A DNA stretch of 64,000 nt from Clostridium acetireducens DSM 10703 (GCF_001758365.1 NZ_LZFO01000010.1:1-64000); one strand, 5' to 3'. Shown: positions 9,055 through 19,176, counted from the first letter of the stretch. Numbers and translations: made by a program. The notes: a model not told the origin generated them from the letters alone.

Positions 9055-10719
9055 TTAAAATAATCCAACTATAGTTCCATCATCTAATATATCCATATTT
9101 TCTGCAGCAGGAACCTTAGGTAATCCTGGCATAGTCATTATATTACCAGTTAATACCACTATAAATCCAGCTCCACTTGAAACTCTAACTTCCTTTACAG
9201 TTATATTAAAGCCTTTTGGTTTTGCTAATAAAGATGGGTCATCTGAAAGAGAATATTGAGTCTTAGCTACACAAATAGGCATTTTATCAAGAGATAACCT
9301 ATTAATTTCATTAATTTGTTTTTCTGCAGATGCAGTATAAGAAACACCATCAGCACCATAGATTTCTCTAGCTATTATATTCATTTTTTCTTTTATAGTT
9401 AGTTTTTCATCATACAATGGTTTGAAGTTACTTTTTTTATTTTCTAATGTCTCTACAACTGAATTTGCTAGTTCTATTCCGCCTTCTCCCCCTTTTTCCC
9501 AAACTTCTGTAAGTGCAACTTTAACACCTATATTGCTACAAAAATCTTTTATGTATTTAATTTCTTCATGGCTATCTGTTATAAATTTATTTATAGCTAC
9601 TACTACAGGAACATTATATTTCTTTATGTTTTCTATGTGTTTTTCTAGGTTTTCAATTCCTTTAGATAATGCTTCTACATTTGATTTATTTAAATCAGTT
9701 TTTTCTATACCACCATGATGTTTTAATGCTCTTATAGTTGCTACTACTACTACACAATCTGGTTTTAAATTTCCAAATCTACATTTTATATCCAAAAACT
9801 TTTCTGCACCTAAATCTGCACCAAATCCTGCTTCTGTCACTACATAATCAGCAAGCTTTAAACTCATTTTAGTAGCTATTAAACTATTACATCCATGAGC
9901 TATATTTGCAAAAGGACCTCCATGAATTATAGCTGGTGTATTTTCTAAAGTCTGGACTAAATTAGGTTTTATAGCATCTTTCATAAGAAGAGACATAGCT
10001 CCTTCTACTTTTAAATCTTTACAATAAACAGGGGCTCCATCTAAATTATACCCTATTAATATATTTCCCATTCGTTTTTTTAAATCCATTAAGCTATCTG
10101 CTAAGCATAAAATTGCCATAATTTCTGATGCCACAGTAATCATAAATCCATCTTCTCTTAAGAATCCATTAACTTTTCCGCCCATTCCTACTACTATATT
10201 TCTTAAAGCTCTATCATTCATATCCATTACTCTTTTAAATATAATTCTTCTAGAATCAATTCTTAATTTATTACCTTGATGTATATGATTATCTATAGCA
10301 GCAGCTAATAAATTATTTGCTGCTGTTATAGCATGCATATCACCTGTAAAATGAAGATTTATATCTTCCATAGGAACAACTTGAGCATATCCTCCTCCAG
10401 CAGCCCCACCTTTTATACCAAAAACTGGACCAAGAGAAGGCTCTCTTAAAGCAATAATAGACTGTTTATCAAGTCTTCTTAAAGCATCTCCTAATCCTAT
10501 AGTTACTGTAGATTTTCCTTCACCAGCTGGCGTAGGATTTATAGCTGTAACTAAAATTAAATTTCCATTCTTTTGATTTTTTTTAAAAACATCTAAAGAT
10601 ATTTTACATTTATATTTTCCATATAATTCAATATCATCCTCTGATAAATTTAATTTTTTAGCTACTTCAGTTATATTTTTCATATTAGCACTTTGTGCAA
10701 TTTCAATATCAGTTTTCAC
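9055..10719 (-). CDS. fhs: Formate--tetrahydrofolate ligase
   Basis: Joins formate to tetrahydrofolate with ATP, giving 10-formyl-THF. In clostridia it feeds purine synthesis and one-carbon metabolism and is part of the methyl branch where the Wood-Ljungdahl pathway exists. The 554-residue chain fits the family (about 556). It shows the P-loop-like motif [21 protein letters not shown] near residue 58, the segment [20 protein letters not shown], and the C-terminal [14 protein letters not shown] signature. It starts at GTG behind AAGGGG. It is transcribed leftward with the thioesterase gene 41 bp upstream. Confidence 0.97.
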   Translation of the reverse strand: MKTDIEIAQSANMKNITEVAKKLNLSEDDIELYGKYKCKISLDVFKKNQKNGNLILVTAINPTPAGEGKSTVTIGLGDALRRLDKQSIIALREPSLGPVFGIKGGAAGGGYAQVVPMEDINLHFTGDMHAITAANNLLAAAIDNHIHQGNKLRIDSRRIIFKRVMDMNDRALRNIVVGMGGKVNGFLREDGFMITVASEIMAILCLADSLMDLKKRMGNILIGYNLDGAPVYCKDLKVEGAMSLLMKDAIKPNLVQTLENTPAIIHGGPFANIAHGCNSLIATKMSLKLADYVVTEAGFGADLGAEKFLDIKCRFGNLKPDCVVVVATIRALKHHGGIEKTDLNKSNVEALSKGIENLEKHIENIKKYNVPVVVAINKFITDSHEEIKYIKDFCSNIGVKVALTEVWEKGGEGGIELANSVVETLENKKSNFKPLYDEKLTIKEKMNIIAREIYGADGVSYTASAEKQINEINRLSLDKMPICVAKTQYSLSDDPSLLAKPKGFNITVKEVRVSSGAGFIVVLTGNIMTMPGLPKVPAAENMDILDDGTIVGLF

Positions 10720-10760
10720 TAAACTACAACCCCTTTTATAAAATAATTAATATTACTATT

Positions 10761-11147
10761 TTACTCCCTAGTTTTTTTCATAAATTCTTCAGCATTTACT
10801 ATATATCTTATATGATTACCTTCTCCTATTTTTCCTTTTTCATCAAAAGCTTTTACACTAAAAAATAATTTTTTATTATCAACTTTTGTTAATACAGCTT
10901 CACATCTTACTTTCATACCTACAGGAGTAGATTTAATATGTTTTACATCTACCGATATTCCTACTGTAGTATATCCTGAAGGCAAATGTAACTCCACAGA
11001 GCTTTTAGCTGTATTTTCCATTAATCCTATCATTGCTGGAGTTGCATAAACTTCTAAACTACCTGAACCATGTTTTATAGCTGTATCATCTTCTTTAACA
11101 GTAATTTCCATAGTACTATTTATTCCTTCTTTTAAATTCAATTCCAA
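10761..11147 (-). CDS. Hotdog-fold thioesterase, fluoroacetyl-CoA thioesterase (FlK)-like
   Basis: A 128-residue single hotdog domain with the residue pattern of the FlK family. In the segment [14 protein letters not shown] the Thr and Glu are 8 apart, and a His follows 26 residues later ([11 protein letters not shown]). This matches the spacing of the catalytic Thr42, Glu50 and His76 of Streptomyces FlK. The family removes CoA from short acyl-CoA esters. Defluorination is unlikely to be its job here, and small toxic acyl-CoAs are a fair guess (inference). Translation begins at TTG 6 nt after GGAGGT. It lies between ftsH and fhs in the same direction. Confidence 0.85.
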   Translation of the reverse strand: MELNLKEGINSTMEITVKEDDTAIKHGSGSLEVYATPAMIGLMENTAKSSVELHLPSGYTTVGISVDVKHIKSTPVGMKVRCEAVLTKVDNKKLFFSVKAFDEKGKIGEGNHIRYIVNAEEFMKKTRE

Positions 11148-11232
11148 AATATTACCTCCTTAATAATATGTTTAAATAATTCTGTAAACAATATGCATAT
11201 TTATTATATCATTTAAATTAATAATATTAAAT

Positions 11233-11263
11233 AAAAAAACAGAGGATGTAATTATCCCCTGTT
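11233..11263 (-). terminator. ftsH terminator overlapping the stop codon
   Basis: On the minus strand AACAGGGGAT, a short loop and ATCCTCTGTT are followed by a T-run. The 5' arm lies inside the last ftsH codons (Asn-Arg-Gly-stop), so terminator and gene end overlap. Confidence 0.75.
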
Positions 11264-13057
11264 AAATATTTCTTCAAATTCTTCTCCTAAAAGCTTTTCT
11301 TTTTCTAATAATGCTTTAGCTACTGCATGTAGTTTATCACTATTTTCAGTTAATAACTTTTCTGCTTTAATATAAGCTTCATCTATTAATTTTCTTATTT
11401 CCATATCAATTTTAGCTGCTACTTGTTCACTAAAATTCTTACTTTTGCCAAAGTCTCTTCCTAAAAATACTTCATCATGACCTGACCCAAAGGCTATTGG
11501 ACCTATTTCATCACTCATTCCAAAATCCATTACCATTTTTCTAGCTATAGTTGTAACCCTTTCTATATCGTTTTTAGCTCCTGTACTTATATCTCCTATA
11601 AATAACTTTTCTGATACTCTTCCGCCTAAAAGCCCTACCATTTCATCCTCTAATTTTGATCTTGACATATAAGATCTATCTTTTTCAGGAAGATGCATTG
11701 TATATCCTCCTGCCATTCCTCTAGGTATTATACTTATTTCATGTACTGGATCTGCATTAGGTAATAACCTCATTACTACTGCATGCCCTGCTTCATGATA
11801 GGCTGTTATTTTTTTATCTTCTTCACTAATTACTCTACTCTTCTTCTCTGGTCCAGCTATAACTCTAGTAACCGCTTCTTCAAGTTCTTCCATTCCAATT
11901 TCTTTTTTTCTATTTCTAACAGCTAAAAGAGCTGCTTCATTCATTAAATTTTCTAAATCAGCTCCAGTAAATCCAGGAGTTCTTTTAGCTAAAACTTCTA
12001 ATTTTACTTCATCTGCTAAAATTTTGTTTTTTGAATGTACTTGAAGTATTTCTTCTCTTCCTTTTACATCTGGAGCCCCTACAAGTATCTGCCTATCAAA
12101 TCTTCCTGGTCTTAAAAGAGCAGGATCTAATATATCAGGTCTATTAGTAGCTGATATTACTATTATACCTTCATTCACTCCAAATCCATCCATCTCTACC
12201 AATAACTGATTTAGAGTTTGTTCCCTTTCATCATGACCTCCACCTAATCCAGCACCTCTTTGACGTCCTACAGCATCTATTTCATCTATAAATACAATAC
12301 ATGGAGAATTTTTCTTTGCCTGTTCAAATAAATCTCTTACTCTAGAAGCACCAACACCTACAAACATTTCTACAAAGTCAGAACCAGATATACTAAAAAA
12401 CGGCACTCCAGCTTCTCCAGATATAGCTTTTGCTAACAAAGTTTTACCTGTTCCAGGAGGTCCCACTAATAATACTCCTTTAGGAATTCTTGCTCCCATT
12501 TCTATATATTTTTTAGGTTGCTTTAGAAAATCTACTATTTCTGCTAATTCTGCTTTCTCCTCTTCTGCACCTGCTACATCTTTAAATGTAACTTTTCTTT
12601 TATCAGGGGTGGCCATTTTAGCTCTACTTTTACCAAAATTCATAACATTTCTATTACCTCCCCCACCTTGGGACTGCTGTATAAACATAAACCAAAATGC
12701 TATAAGCATAAAAATAAGTAAAATGCTAGGCATATAACTTAACCACATTGGTATTTTAGCAGGTAATACATAGCTTTCTTTTATTTCTCCATTTTTATCA
12801 TGTACATTAATGAATTGAATTAATCTTTCTAATGGAACAACTGTTTCATATTGTGTACCATCCTTTAAAGTACCTACTACTGTCATTTTATCTTCTTTTA
12901 CTTGAAAGTCTTTAATTTCATTATTTATCCAATACCTTTGAAAGTCATTAAAATTAATACTAGTAGCGTTATCATTTGTTCTCACAAGCATTAAAGCTGC
13001 AAAAATTACTAAAACAAATACTATAACCCAGGCCGTTGCACTAGAAGCTTTCTTCAT
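11252..13057 (-). CDS. ftsH: ATP-dependent zinc metalloprotease FtsH
   Basis: Membrane-anchored AAA+ protease that extracts and degrades damaged membrane proteins and short-lived regulators. The 601-residue protein has two N-terminal membrane helices (about 8-24 and 108-126) flanking an extracytoplasmic domain. Then come Walker A GPPGTGKT (near 205), Walker [13 protein letters not shown], the [23 protein letters not shown], and the zinc motif HEAGH in the protease domain. The C-terminal tail is shorter than in E. coli. GGGGGG precedes the ATG. The hpt-ftsH order is as in B. subtilis, where FtsH is needed for sporulation. Confidence 0.97.
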   Translation of the reverse strand: MKKASSATAWVIVFVLVIFAALMLVRTNDNATSINFNDFQRYWINNEIKDFQVKEDKMTVVGTLKDGTQYETVVPLERLIQFINVHDKNGEIKESYVLPAKIPMWLSYMPSILLIFMLIAFWFMFIQQSQGGGGNRNVMNFGKSRAKMATPDKRKVTFKDVAGAEEEKAELAEIVDFLKQPKKYIEMGARIPKGVLLVGPPGTGKTLLAKAISGEAGVPFFSISGSDFVEMFVGVGASRVRDLFEQAKKNSPCIVFIDEIDAVGRQRGAGLGGGHDEREQTLNQLLVEMDGFGVNEGIIVISATNRPDILDPALLRPGRFDRQILVGAPDVKGREEILQVHSKNKILADEVKLEVLAKRTPGFTGADLENLMNEAALLAVRNRKKEIGMEELEEAVTRVIAGPEKKSRVISEEDKKITAYHEAGHAVVMRLLPNADPVHEISIIPRGMAGGYTMHLPEKDRSYMSRSKLEDEMVGLLGGRVSEKLFIGDISTGAKNDIERVTTIARKMVMDFGMSDEIGPIAFGSGHDEVFLGRDFGKSKNFSEQVAAKIDMEIRKLIDEAYIKAEKLLTENSDKLHAVAKALLEKEKLLGEEFEEIFNRG

Positions 13058-13139
13058 TATAGGCCCCCCTCTCTTTCCACTTTATATTGTAAAATTGTAT
13101 CATAACAAAAATATATTTACAACTTAAAAATCAATTCAT

Positions 13140-13685
13140 TTATTTATATATTTCTTCTTTAAGAATACCTACAAATGGTAAATTTCTATACTTTTCTGCA
13201 TAGTCTAATCCATACCCTACCAAAAAATAATCTTTAACTTTAAAACCAATATACTTTACATCTATTTCTACTTTTCTTCTTTCAGGTTTAGTAAGCATGC
13301 ATGCTATTTCTATACTTTTAGGTTTTTTACCTTCTAAGTATTTTAATAGGTATTCTAAAGTTATTCCTGAATCAATTATATCTTCTACTATTAATATATC
13401 TTTGCCTTCTACTTCAAGATCTAAATCTTTAAGAATTCTAACAACTCCTGAGCTTTTAGTAGAATTACCATAACTAGAAACATCCATAAAATCCATTGAG
13501 CAAGGAATTACTATCTCTTTTAATAAATCTGCCATAAAGGGTACAGATCCTTTTAAAATACCCAATAAAATTAAATCTTTACCTGCATAATCCTCACTTA
13601 CCTTAGCTCCTATTTCTTTAACTTTATTTCTTATTTGTTCTTCTGTAAGTAATATTTCTTTTATATCTTCTTTTATATTGTACAT
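13140..13685 (-). CDS. hpt: Hypoxanthine phosphoribosyltransferase
   Basis: Salvages hypoxanthine and guanine to IMP and GMP using PRPP. The 181-residue protein has the PRPP-binding signature ILIVEDIIDSGITLEYL near residue 100 and the base-binding KVKDYFLVGYGLDYAEKYRNLPFVG segment near the C-terminus. The tilS stop is 4 bp upstream, so tilS and hpt are likely cotranscribed. The tilS-hpt-ftsH order is widely conserved in Firmicutes. Confidence 0.96.
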   Translation of the reverse strand: MYNIKEDIKEILLTEEQIRNKVKEIGAKVSEDYAGKDLILLGILKGSVPFMADLLKEIVIPCSMDFMDVSSYGNSTKSSGVVRILKDLDLEVEGKDILIVEDIIDSGITLEYLLKYLEGKKPKSIEIACMLTKPERRKVEIDVKYIGFKVKDYFLVGYGLDYAEKYRNLPFVGILKEEIYK

Positions 13686-13689
13686 ACAT

Positions 13690-15066
13690 CTATTCCTCTC
13701 TTTCGATTTTTATTTCTAAAATTTTTTTAGTATCTTTGCAAACTTTATACAAATCACCTATTCTAACTCCAACTACCCAGCCAATATTACCATCAAAACA
13801 TATTATAGGTATTTTATCTCTTTTGTATCTAGGTATTTTTAAATCAATAAATAAATCCTTAAGCTTTTTATTTCCTTTCATTCCAAAAGGTACAAATAAA
13901 TCTCCATTTTGTCTATATCTTATAGTTATATCCTCTTTAATTTTATCATAATCAAAATATTTTACATACTTTTTATTTAAATCTAAATTTTCTCCATTAT
14001 TAATTAAATTTAATTTAACATTAATATTCATAGAAATTACATTATTTATTCCTATATTTAATTTAAATTCATTATTTATTTTTTCTATTTTGATTTTTTT
14101 TTCACACATATATATATTACCATAATTATTTTGTATAACAACTTCATTAGGTAATATTATTTTTTTTCCTGTATCGCCCTTTTGAAGTTCTACTACATCA
14201 TCTATATGAGATTTTTGAACATTATATAAATTTCCTTTTAATTTACCAAGAGCTATTCTTATTATTCTACTTAAAATTGCTCTATTTTCTAAAAAAGCTT
14301 CTTTAGATATTATAATATTATTTAATTTAATATAACAATATTTTTTATACATTTTTTGAGAAATTTCATTTAAATAACTATTATCTATTTCTACTATATC
14401 TGAAAGCCTATTTATAGTTTGTATTATATCTTTATTAAAATTCTCTTCAATATAAGGTATTAGCTCTAATCGAACTTTATTTCTTGCATAAATACTTTCA
14501 AAATTTGTTTTATCTATTCTTGGTTTTATATTGTTTTTACTGCAATAACTTTCTATATGTTTTCTATCTATATTTATCAAAGGTCTTATTATACTATCTC
14601 TAACAGGCTTTATTCCAATAAGTCCTTCTAACCCTGTACCTCTCATTATTCTCATAATAATCGTTTCAGCTCTGTCATTAGCATTATGTGCTAATGCTAT
14701 TTTTTGTGCCTTAATTTCTTGTTTTAATTTTTCAAAAAAATTATACCTAGCTTCTCTTCCTGCAGTTTCACAAGATATGCCCTTTTCTTGAGATATTTTA
14801 TTTACATCTACTTTTTTATTATAAAATTCAATATTTAAATTTTCACAAAATCTTCTAACATATATTTCATCTTCATCTGCATCTTTTCCTCTTAAACAGT
14901 GATTTAAATGAGCTACTACAATACTTATATTAAAATCTTTTTTTAAACTATATAACAAATGAAGAAGACACATAGAATCTGGTCCACCAGATACTCCTAC
15001 TATAACCTTATCTCCTTTCTTTATCATATCATATTTATTCATAGTTTCTAAAACTTCTTCTATCAA
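13690..15066 (-). CDS. tilS: tRNA(Ile)-lysidine synthase
   Basis: Converts the wobble C of tRNA-Ile(CAU) to lysidine, which switches both charging and decoding from Met to Ile. The 458-residue protein has the PP-loop ATP motif VGVSGGPDSMCLLHLLY near residue 23, the AHLNHCLRG and GRTGLEG-type core (RIMRGTGLEGL), and a C-terminal substrate-binding domain with GRLRRYKRDKIP-like sequence. It begins at TTG behind GGAAGTG. The C-terminal half is unusually rich in Asn, Ile and Lys, as is common in AT-rich clostridia. Confidence 0.95.
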   Translation of the reverse strand: MIEEVLETMNKYDMIKKGDKVIVGVSGGPDSMCLLHLLYSLKKDFNISIVVAHLNHCLRGKDADEDEIYVRRFCENLNIEFYNKKVDVNKISQEKGISCETAGREARYNFFEKLKQEIKAQKIALAHNANDRAETIIMRIMRGTGLEGLIGIKPVRDSIIRPLINIDRKHIESYCSKNNIKPRIDKTNFESIYARNKVRLELIPYIEENFNKDIIQTINRLSDIVEIDNSYLNEISQKMYKKYCYIKLNNIIISKEAFLENRAILSRIIRIALGKLKGNLYNVQKSHIDDVVELQKGDTGKKIILPNEVVIQNNYGNIYMCEKKIKIEKINNEFKLNIGINNVISMNINVKLNLINNGENLDLNKKYVKYFDYDKIKEDITIRYRQNGDLFVPFGMKGNKKLKDLFIDLKIPRYKRDKIPIICFDGNIGWVVGVRIGDLYKVCKDTKKILEIKIEREE

Positions 15067-15156
15067 AGCCTAACACTTCCTTAAGCCAAATTTTATGGTA
15101 TATATTATAACATAAACATAATAAAAATAGATAATATTGTTAAAAATAAATCTTAA

Positions 15157-15194
15157 AATAAGGAAGAATGAATTTATTTCACTCTTCCTTATTA
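15157..15194 (-). terminator. spoIIE terminator
   Basis: Inverted repeat AATAAGGAAGA/TCTTCCTTATT immediately after the spoIIE stop, with a T-rich tail on the minus strand. It separates spoIIE from tilS. Confidence 0.8.
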
Positions 15195-15197
15195 ATT

Positions 15198-17585
15198 TTA
15201 TCTTAAAGAATATACTTTAGATACAATTACCGTCATATCATCTTTAACTTTTCCCTTGCATAGTTCTTTTGCTTTGGCAATTATAGAATCACTTATCTCT
15301 TTAGGTTCATTAGACTCTATTTGTTTTAGATGCTGTATAACCCAATCTACTTTTCCTGCATTTTCTGCATCATAATCTAATACTCCATCACTTAACATAA
15401 CTATTATATCACCATTTTGTATGTTTTTCTCAGTAATATCTATATCTACTTTATCTAAAACCCCAATAGGAAGAGTTTTAGATTTTATTACTTCTATATT
15501 TTTTCCTCTTTTAATAAAACTAGCTACTGCACCAACCTTCATAAAATCTGCTTCTCCAGTATATAAATTAATACTGTTTAAATCTACTGTAGAAAACTTT
15601 TCATCTTCTGAAAATTTAATTGTCATTATAGAATTAATGCTATTTATAGCAGTTATTTTACTAAAACCTGCTTTTATAAACTTTTCTATAAGTTCTATTA
15701 CTGCACCACTTTCCTCTTCAGCTCTAGAGCCTGAACCCATACCATCACTTATTATAGTCATGTATGTACCATCCTTTAGCTTTTCAAAGCTATAACTATC
15801 TCCATTATTTTTCTCTCCATCTTTACATGCTCTGCCAACAGCTGAGACAATATGATATTTAGGTGCTTCTTGAAAAACTATATTGCAGCTTTTGTTTTTT
15901 ACATTTATATTACAACTATCATCTCCTATACACATTTCCTTTTCAGAAACCTGATTTATTAAAGGCAATATACTTTTTATACATAATTTATTTCCACCAC
16001 AAACATTAAGAGAAATATTAATTAATAATCTATTATTGTTATCATTAAAACAATAAACTTCTCTATATTTTATATTATTTTTATTTAATATTCTTCTTAT
16101 ATTACTTTCCATATTTGTATTAAACTTTATTCCAGATTTAAACCCATCTATAATTTCTTCTACTGATCCTCCCATATTATTTATTTGCTTAGCTAATGTT
16201 TCTCTTCCTTCACTTAATTGAGCTCTCCATATTTCATTTATAATATAATTATTTACTATAGATTCTGTATTTTTTATAAGTACAGAACGTTTTATACATT
16301 TTCTATCTATTTCATAAGGAATTATACTTCTCTTGTTTTGATAATTTTGTATTAACTCCGCAAAAGCGTTATAAGTATAAAAAGTTTCTCTTTTCCAGCA
16401 TATAGAGTTCATATTACAATTGCTACATACTCTATCTGCTAAATTTTCTACTAAAGCACTACTTTTACTTTTCATAGCTAATTTATCATTATCAGATAGA
16501 TTCGCTAATGTATATGATATATTAAATAACATTTGTGAAAAATTATTTAGCTTATTTATAAATATATCTTTTATTTTATTAACATAGTCTTCCTTTAATT
16601 TTTCTTCTTTTTTATGCCAATCTAAATCTATAGCTATTTTATTATATACTTTTAATGGTATTAATATAAATATACAAGAAGCTATAGATGCCTCCATAAA
16701 TTGAAAAGTATTTACTGTACCAGAATACATTTTAAGTACAGAAAAAGCTACTAAATAGGATATCATACTCATCCATTTACCTAACTCATTGAACATTCCT
16801 GACACTAGACCACATAATCCATAAACTCCAATAAACTCCATCATATTGTTAGAACACATACCTATAACTATACCCATAGACACTCCACAAGCTGCTCCAG
16901 ATGCACTACCTTTTATATAACCTACAATAAGTACAAATGTTAATGCTATTATATTTCTAATAGATAAATTAAATATATTACTTCCCCAAGTACCTGCTAT
17001 TATAAGAGACATAGTTACACACATACTCATTGTTTCTTCACTATTATATAAATGTCTAGTATTAATCTCTTTAAAACATTTAATAGAATAGTCAATTATA
17101 TAGTAAACTGGAAATATACAAACTGTTTCAAAAAAAGAAGTAATAATGCTTACAGGAGCAGACAAATTAACTATAAATAATTTATACAAAGAAAATTCTA
17201 TAAAAACTATAGATAATAAAAGTAATATAATTAAACTTTTTTTCATATTATTTATTAAGTTATTAACTAAAAAAAGAGTAGCTATTATAATTAAATATGC
17301 TCCTAAATTCTTAATATTATTATGAATAGAAATATAACCTAAAAAAGTTCCTAAAGATACTATTAAAACATACTTATTATTTTTTTGTAATAACATAGAC
17401 ACTAAAAAAGCAAGTCCAAAAGGTGCCATAAGATTAATTAAAATAACTCTACTTACTAAAAAAGCAGATAAAAAATAAAACATAGGTCTTAAAAACACCT
17501 TAAGTTTAAAAGGAGCTTTTCTTCTAATCTCATTATTAATTTTTTTTACTCTTTGATACGGAAAAAGTTCTATTCCATATTGCAT
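15198..17585 (-). CDS. spoIIE: Stage II sporulation protein E
   Basis: Membrane PP2C-type phosphatase that dephosphorylates SpoIIAA in the forespore and so releases sigma-F. The 795-residue chain fits the family. The N-terminal 330 residues form about ten hydrophobic segments, then come a middle regulatory region with a Cys cluster (VCSNCNMNSICW, near 390), and the phosphatase domain in the last 200 residues (ISDGMGSGSRAEEESGAV, then IVMLSDGVLDYDAENAG). Asp residues of both motifs are the metal ligands of the family. The promoter upstream (17619-17651) has the long spacing seen for Spo0A-activated genes. Confidence 0.96.
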   Translation of the reverse strand: MQYGIELFPYQRVKKINNEIRRKAPFKLKVFLRPMFYFLSAFLVSRVILINLMAPFGLAFLVSMLLQKNNKYVLIVSLGTFLGYISIHNNIKNLGAYLIIIATLFLVNNLINNMKKSLIILLLLSIVFIEFSLYKLFIVNLSAPVSIITSFFETVCIFPVYYIIDYSIKCFKEINTRHLYNSEETMSMCVTMSLIIAGTWGSNIFNLSIRNIIALTFVLIVGYIKGSASGAACGVSMGIVIGMCSNNMMEFIGVYGLCGLVSGMFNELGKWMSMISYLVAFSVLKMYSGTVNTFQFMEASIASCIFILIPLKVYNKIAIDLDWHKKEEKLKEDYVNKIKDIFINKLNNFSQMLFNISYTLANLSDNDKLAMKSKSSALVENLADRVCSNCNMNSICWKRETFYTYNAFAELIQNYQNKRSIIPYEIDRKCIKRSVLIKNTESIVNNYIINEIWRAQLSEGRETLAKQINNMGGSVEEIIDGFKSGIKFNTNMESNIRRILNKNNIKYREVYCFNDNNNRLLINISLNVCGGNKLCIKSILPLINQVSEKEMCIGDDSCNINVKNKSCNIVFQEAPKYHIVSAVGRACKDGEKNNGDSYSFEKLKDGTYMTIISDGMGSGSRAEEESGAVIELIEKFIKAGFSKITAINSINSIMTIKFSEDEKFSTVDLNSINLYTGEADFMKVGAVASFIKRGKNIEVIKSKTLPIGVLDKVDIDITEKNIQNGDIIVMLSDGVLDYDAENAGKVDWVIQHLKQIESNEPKEISDSIIAKAKELCKGKVKDDMTVIVSKVYSLR

Positions 17586-17618
17586 ACATACATCCCACCC
17601 TTTTTAATTACTTTCTTT

Positions 17619-17651
17619 ATTATAGCAAAGGGTTTTGGAAATAATTGTCAT
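17619..17651 (-). promoter_or_regulatory. spoIIE promoter with 21-bp spacer
   Basis: On the minus strand ATGACA (17646-17651) and a perfect TATAAT (17619-17624) are 21 bp apart. In B. subtilis the Spo0A-activated, sigma-A promoters of spoIIE and spoIIG have the same odd 21-22 bp spacing. Just upstream are TGTCAAC (17660-17666) and TGTCCGAA (about 17678-17685), imperfect matches to the 0A box TGTCGAA. Function is inferred from this analogy. Confidence 0.6.
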
Positions 17652-17723
17652 AAAGTGAAGTTGACAAAAAATATTTTTTCGGACATTTATTTCTATGATT
17701 TTTAAAATAATTTCTAAATTATA

Positions 17724-17758
17724 ATAATAAAAGACTCATAGATTTACTATGAGTCTCT
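17724..17758 (-). terminator. tRNA cluster terminator
   Basis: Inverted repeat AGACTCATAG (17732-17741) / CTATGAGTCT (17747-17756) directly after the last tRNA on the minus strand, followed by TTTTATTATTAT. Confidence 0.8.
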
Positions 17759-17759
17759 T

Positions 17760-17836
17760 TGGTAGCGGAAATAGGACTTGAACCTACGACACTTCGGGTA
17801 TGAACCGAATGCTCTAGCCAGCTGAGCTATTCCGCC
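17760..17836 (-). tRNA. tRNA-Met (CAT), elongator type, copy A
   Basis: A 77-nt tRNA with anticodon loop TTCATAC and stem TTCGG/CCGAA. The acceptor GGCGGAA/TTCCGCT pairs fully, with G1-U72, which sets it apart from the initiator. CCA is encoded. A tRNA-Ile2 with CAU anticodon (the substrate of TilS) is an alternative I consider less likely. Confidence 0.9.
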
Positions 17837-17842
17837 ATGTTT

Positions 17843-17918
<76 letters not shown>

Positions 17919-17926
17919 ACATTTTT

Positions 17927-18016
17927 TGGTGCTGAAGACCGGAATCGAACCGGTACGAGCTTTTAAGGCTCGCAGGATTTTAAGTCCTGTGCGTCTGCCT
18001 GTTCCGCCACTCCAGC
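17927..18016 (-). tRNA. tRNA-Leu (TAA), copy A
   Basis: A 90-nt class II tRNA with a long variable arm (GCGAGCCTTAAAAGCTCG) and anticodon loop CTTAAAA (anticodon TAA). CCA is encoded. Confidence 0.96.
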
Positions 18017-18050
18017 AAATAATATAATAATTTTTATAACAATTAAGAAG

Positions 18051-18124
18051 TAGCGGAAATAGGACTTGAACCTACGACACTTCGGGTATGAACCGAATGC
18101 TCTAGCCAGCTGAGCTATTCCGCC
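18051..18124 (-). tRNA. tRNA-Met (CAT), elongator type, copy B, CCA not encoded
   Basis: Identical in its body to copy A at 17760-17836, but the 3' end reads CTACTTC rather than CTACCA, so the CCA must be added by the nucleotidyltransferase. The change lies at the junction of the tandem duplication. Confidence 0.92.
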
Positions 18125-18130
18125 ATGTTT

Positions 18131-18206
<76 letters not shown>

Positions 18207-18213
18207 ACATTTT

Positions 18214-18303
18214 TGGTGCTGAAGACCGGAATCGAACCGGTACGAGCTTTTAAGGCTCGCAGGATTTTAAGTCCTGTGCGTCTGCCTGTTCCGCCACTCC
18301 AGC
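18214..18303 (-). tRNA. tRNA-Leu (TAA), copy B
   Basis: Same 90-nt sequence as the copy at 17927-18016, offset by 287 bp. It is the first tRNA transcribed from the promoter at 18338-18366. Confidence 0.96.
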
Positions 18304-18337
18304 AAATAATATAAATTAAATTCTTGCGACATAGATT

Positions 18338-18366
18338 ATTATATATTATGTATTACATATTGTCAA
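18338..18366 (-). promoter_or_regulatory. tRNA cluster promoter
   Basis: On the minus strand consensus TTGACA (18361-18366) and consensus TATAAT (18338-18343) are 17 bp apart, just upstream of the first tRNA-Leu. It is the best promoter in the window by sequence. Confidence 0.88.
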
Positions 18367-18382
18367 TGATTTTTTTAGAAAA

Positions 18383-18413
18383 AATAAAAGAGACTCTTAG
18401 AGCCCCTTTATTT
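18383..18413 (-). terminator. yabR terminator
   Basis: On the minus strand AAATAAAGGGGCTC pairs with GAGTCTCTTTTATTT across a 3-nt loop, with a T-run following. It lies between the yabR stop and the tRNA promoter. Confidence 0.65.
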
Positions 18414-18423
18414 CCATTCATGA

Positions 18424-18825
18424 TTAATTTTTCTTATATCCATGTCCTCTACCTTCTTGGTGCTTTTTAATATCTTGAAATCTCTCTTCACTTTCTTTTA
18501 AAAAATTTGTTAATCTATCTTCAAAGCTTCCTACAGACTTCTTATTATTTTGCTTAGACCAATCAATTTCTACAGGTCTACATGACTTTTTCTTTGAAAT
18601 AGCTTGTTTAATAGATAAACTTATCTTTCCTTTATCGTCTATAGATATAACCTTAACTTTGACCTTATCTTTTTCCTTTAAATAATCTCTTATGTTTTTT
18701 ACATAATCATCTGAAATTTCAGATATGTGAACTAAACCTGTTCTTCCCTCTACCTCTACAAAAGCACCAAAATTAGTAATATTAATCACTTTACCCTCTA
18801 GTATACTTCCTGGTTTTAAAGTCAT
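18424..18825 (-). CDS. yabR: S1 RNA-binding domain protein (YabR family)
   Basis: A 133-residue protein with one S1 domain at residues 1-70 (LKPGSILEGKVINITNFGAF, LVHISEISDDYV, DKVKVKVISIDDKGKISLS) and a basic C-terminal tail. The frame is open 18 codons further up, but GGAGGAG lies 10 nt before the ATG at 18825, so I use that start. YabR proteins are general-stress-type RNA-binding proteins related to polynucleotide phosphorylase S1 domains, with function not well defined. Its place between divIC and spoIIE matches B. subtilis exactly. Confidence 0.9.
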   Translation of the reverse strand: MTLKPGSILEGKVINITNFGAFVEVEGRTGLVHISEISDDYVKNIRDYLKEKDKVKVKVISIDDKGKISLSIKQAISKKKSCRPVEIDWSKQNNKKSVGSFEDRLTNFLKESEERFQDIKKHQEGRGHGYKKN

Positions 18826-18903
18826 ATTAAAAAGACTCCTCCTTAATAAAAAAATATATTTAAATTTAATAATAGACATTTATTTTTTATTATATTATTT
18901 TTT

Positions 18904-19176
18904 TTATTTTGTGTTACTTATTACAGGAGTCTCTCCTTGTTTAACAAGCCCTAGTCTCTCTCTAGCTAGCTTTTCTATATACTTGCTAGTTTTAGACATT
19001 TTAACTTCATCCTGTAACTTTTGATTTTTTTCTTTAACTTTAGTTAATTCTATTTTACTATTGTTAATTTGACCTTTTAATTTTTTCATAGTTATTTGCT
19101 GATTTATAAATATATATACTATATAAAATAGAATAACAATAATTAAAATACTTTTAATTTTTATTTTTTTTTTCAT
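18904..19176 (-). CDS. divIC: Septum formation initiator DivIC/FtsB-like
   Basis: A 90-residue bitopic membrane protein: basic cytoplasmic start, one membrane helix at about residues 8-25, an extracellular coiled coil at about 28-62, and the family tail YIEKLARERLGLVKQGE. DivIC/FtsB forms a trimer with FtsL and DivIB/FtsQ in the division complex. It is between yabQ and yabR as in B. subtilis. Sequence identity in this family is low, so the assignment rests on topology, tail motif and context. Confidence 0.88.
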   Translation of the reverse strand: MKKKIKIKSILIIVILFYIVYIFINQQITMKKLKGQINNSKIELTKVKEKNQKLQDEVKMSKTSKYIEKLARERLGLVKQGETPVISNTK

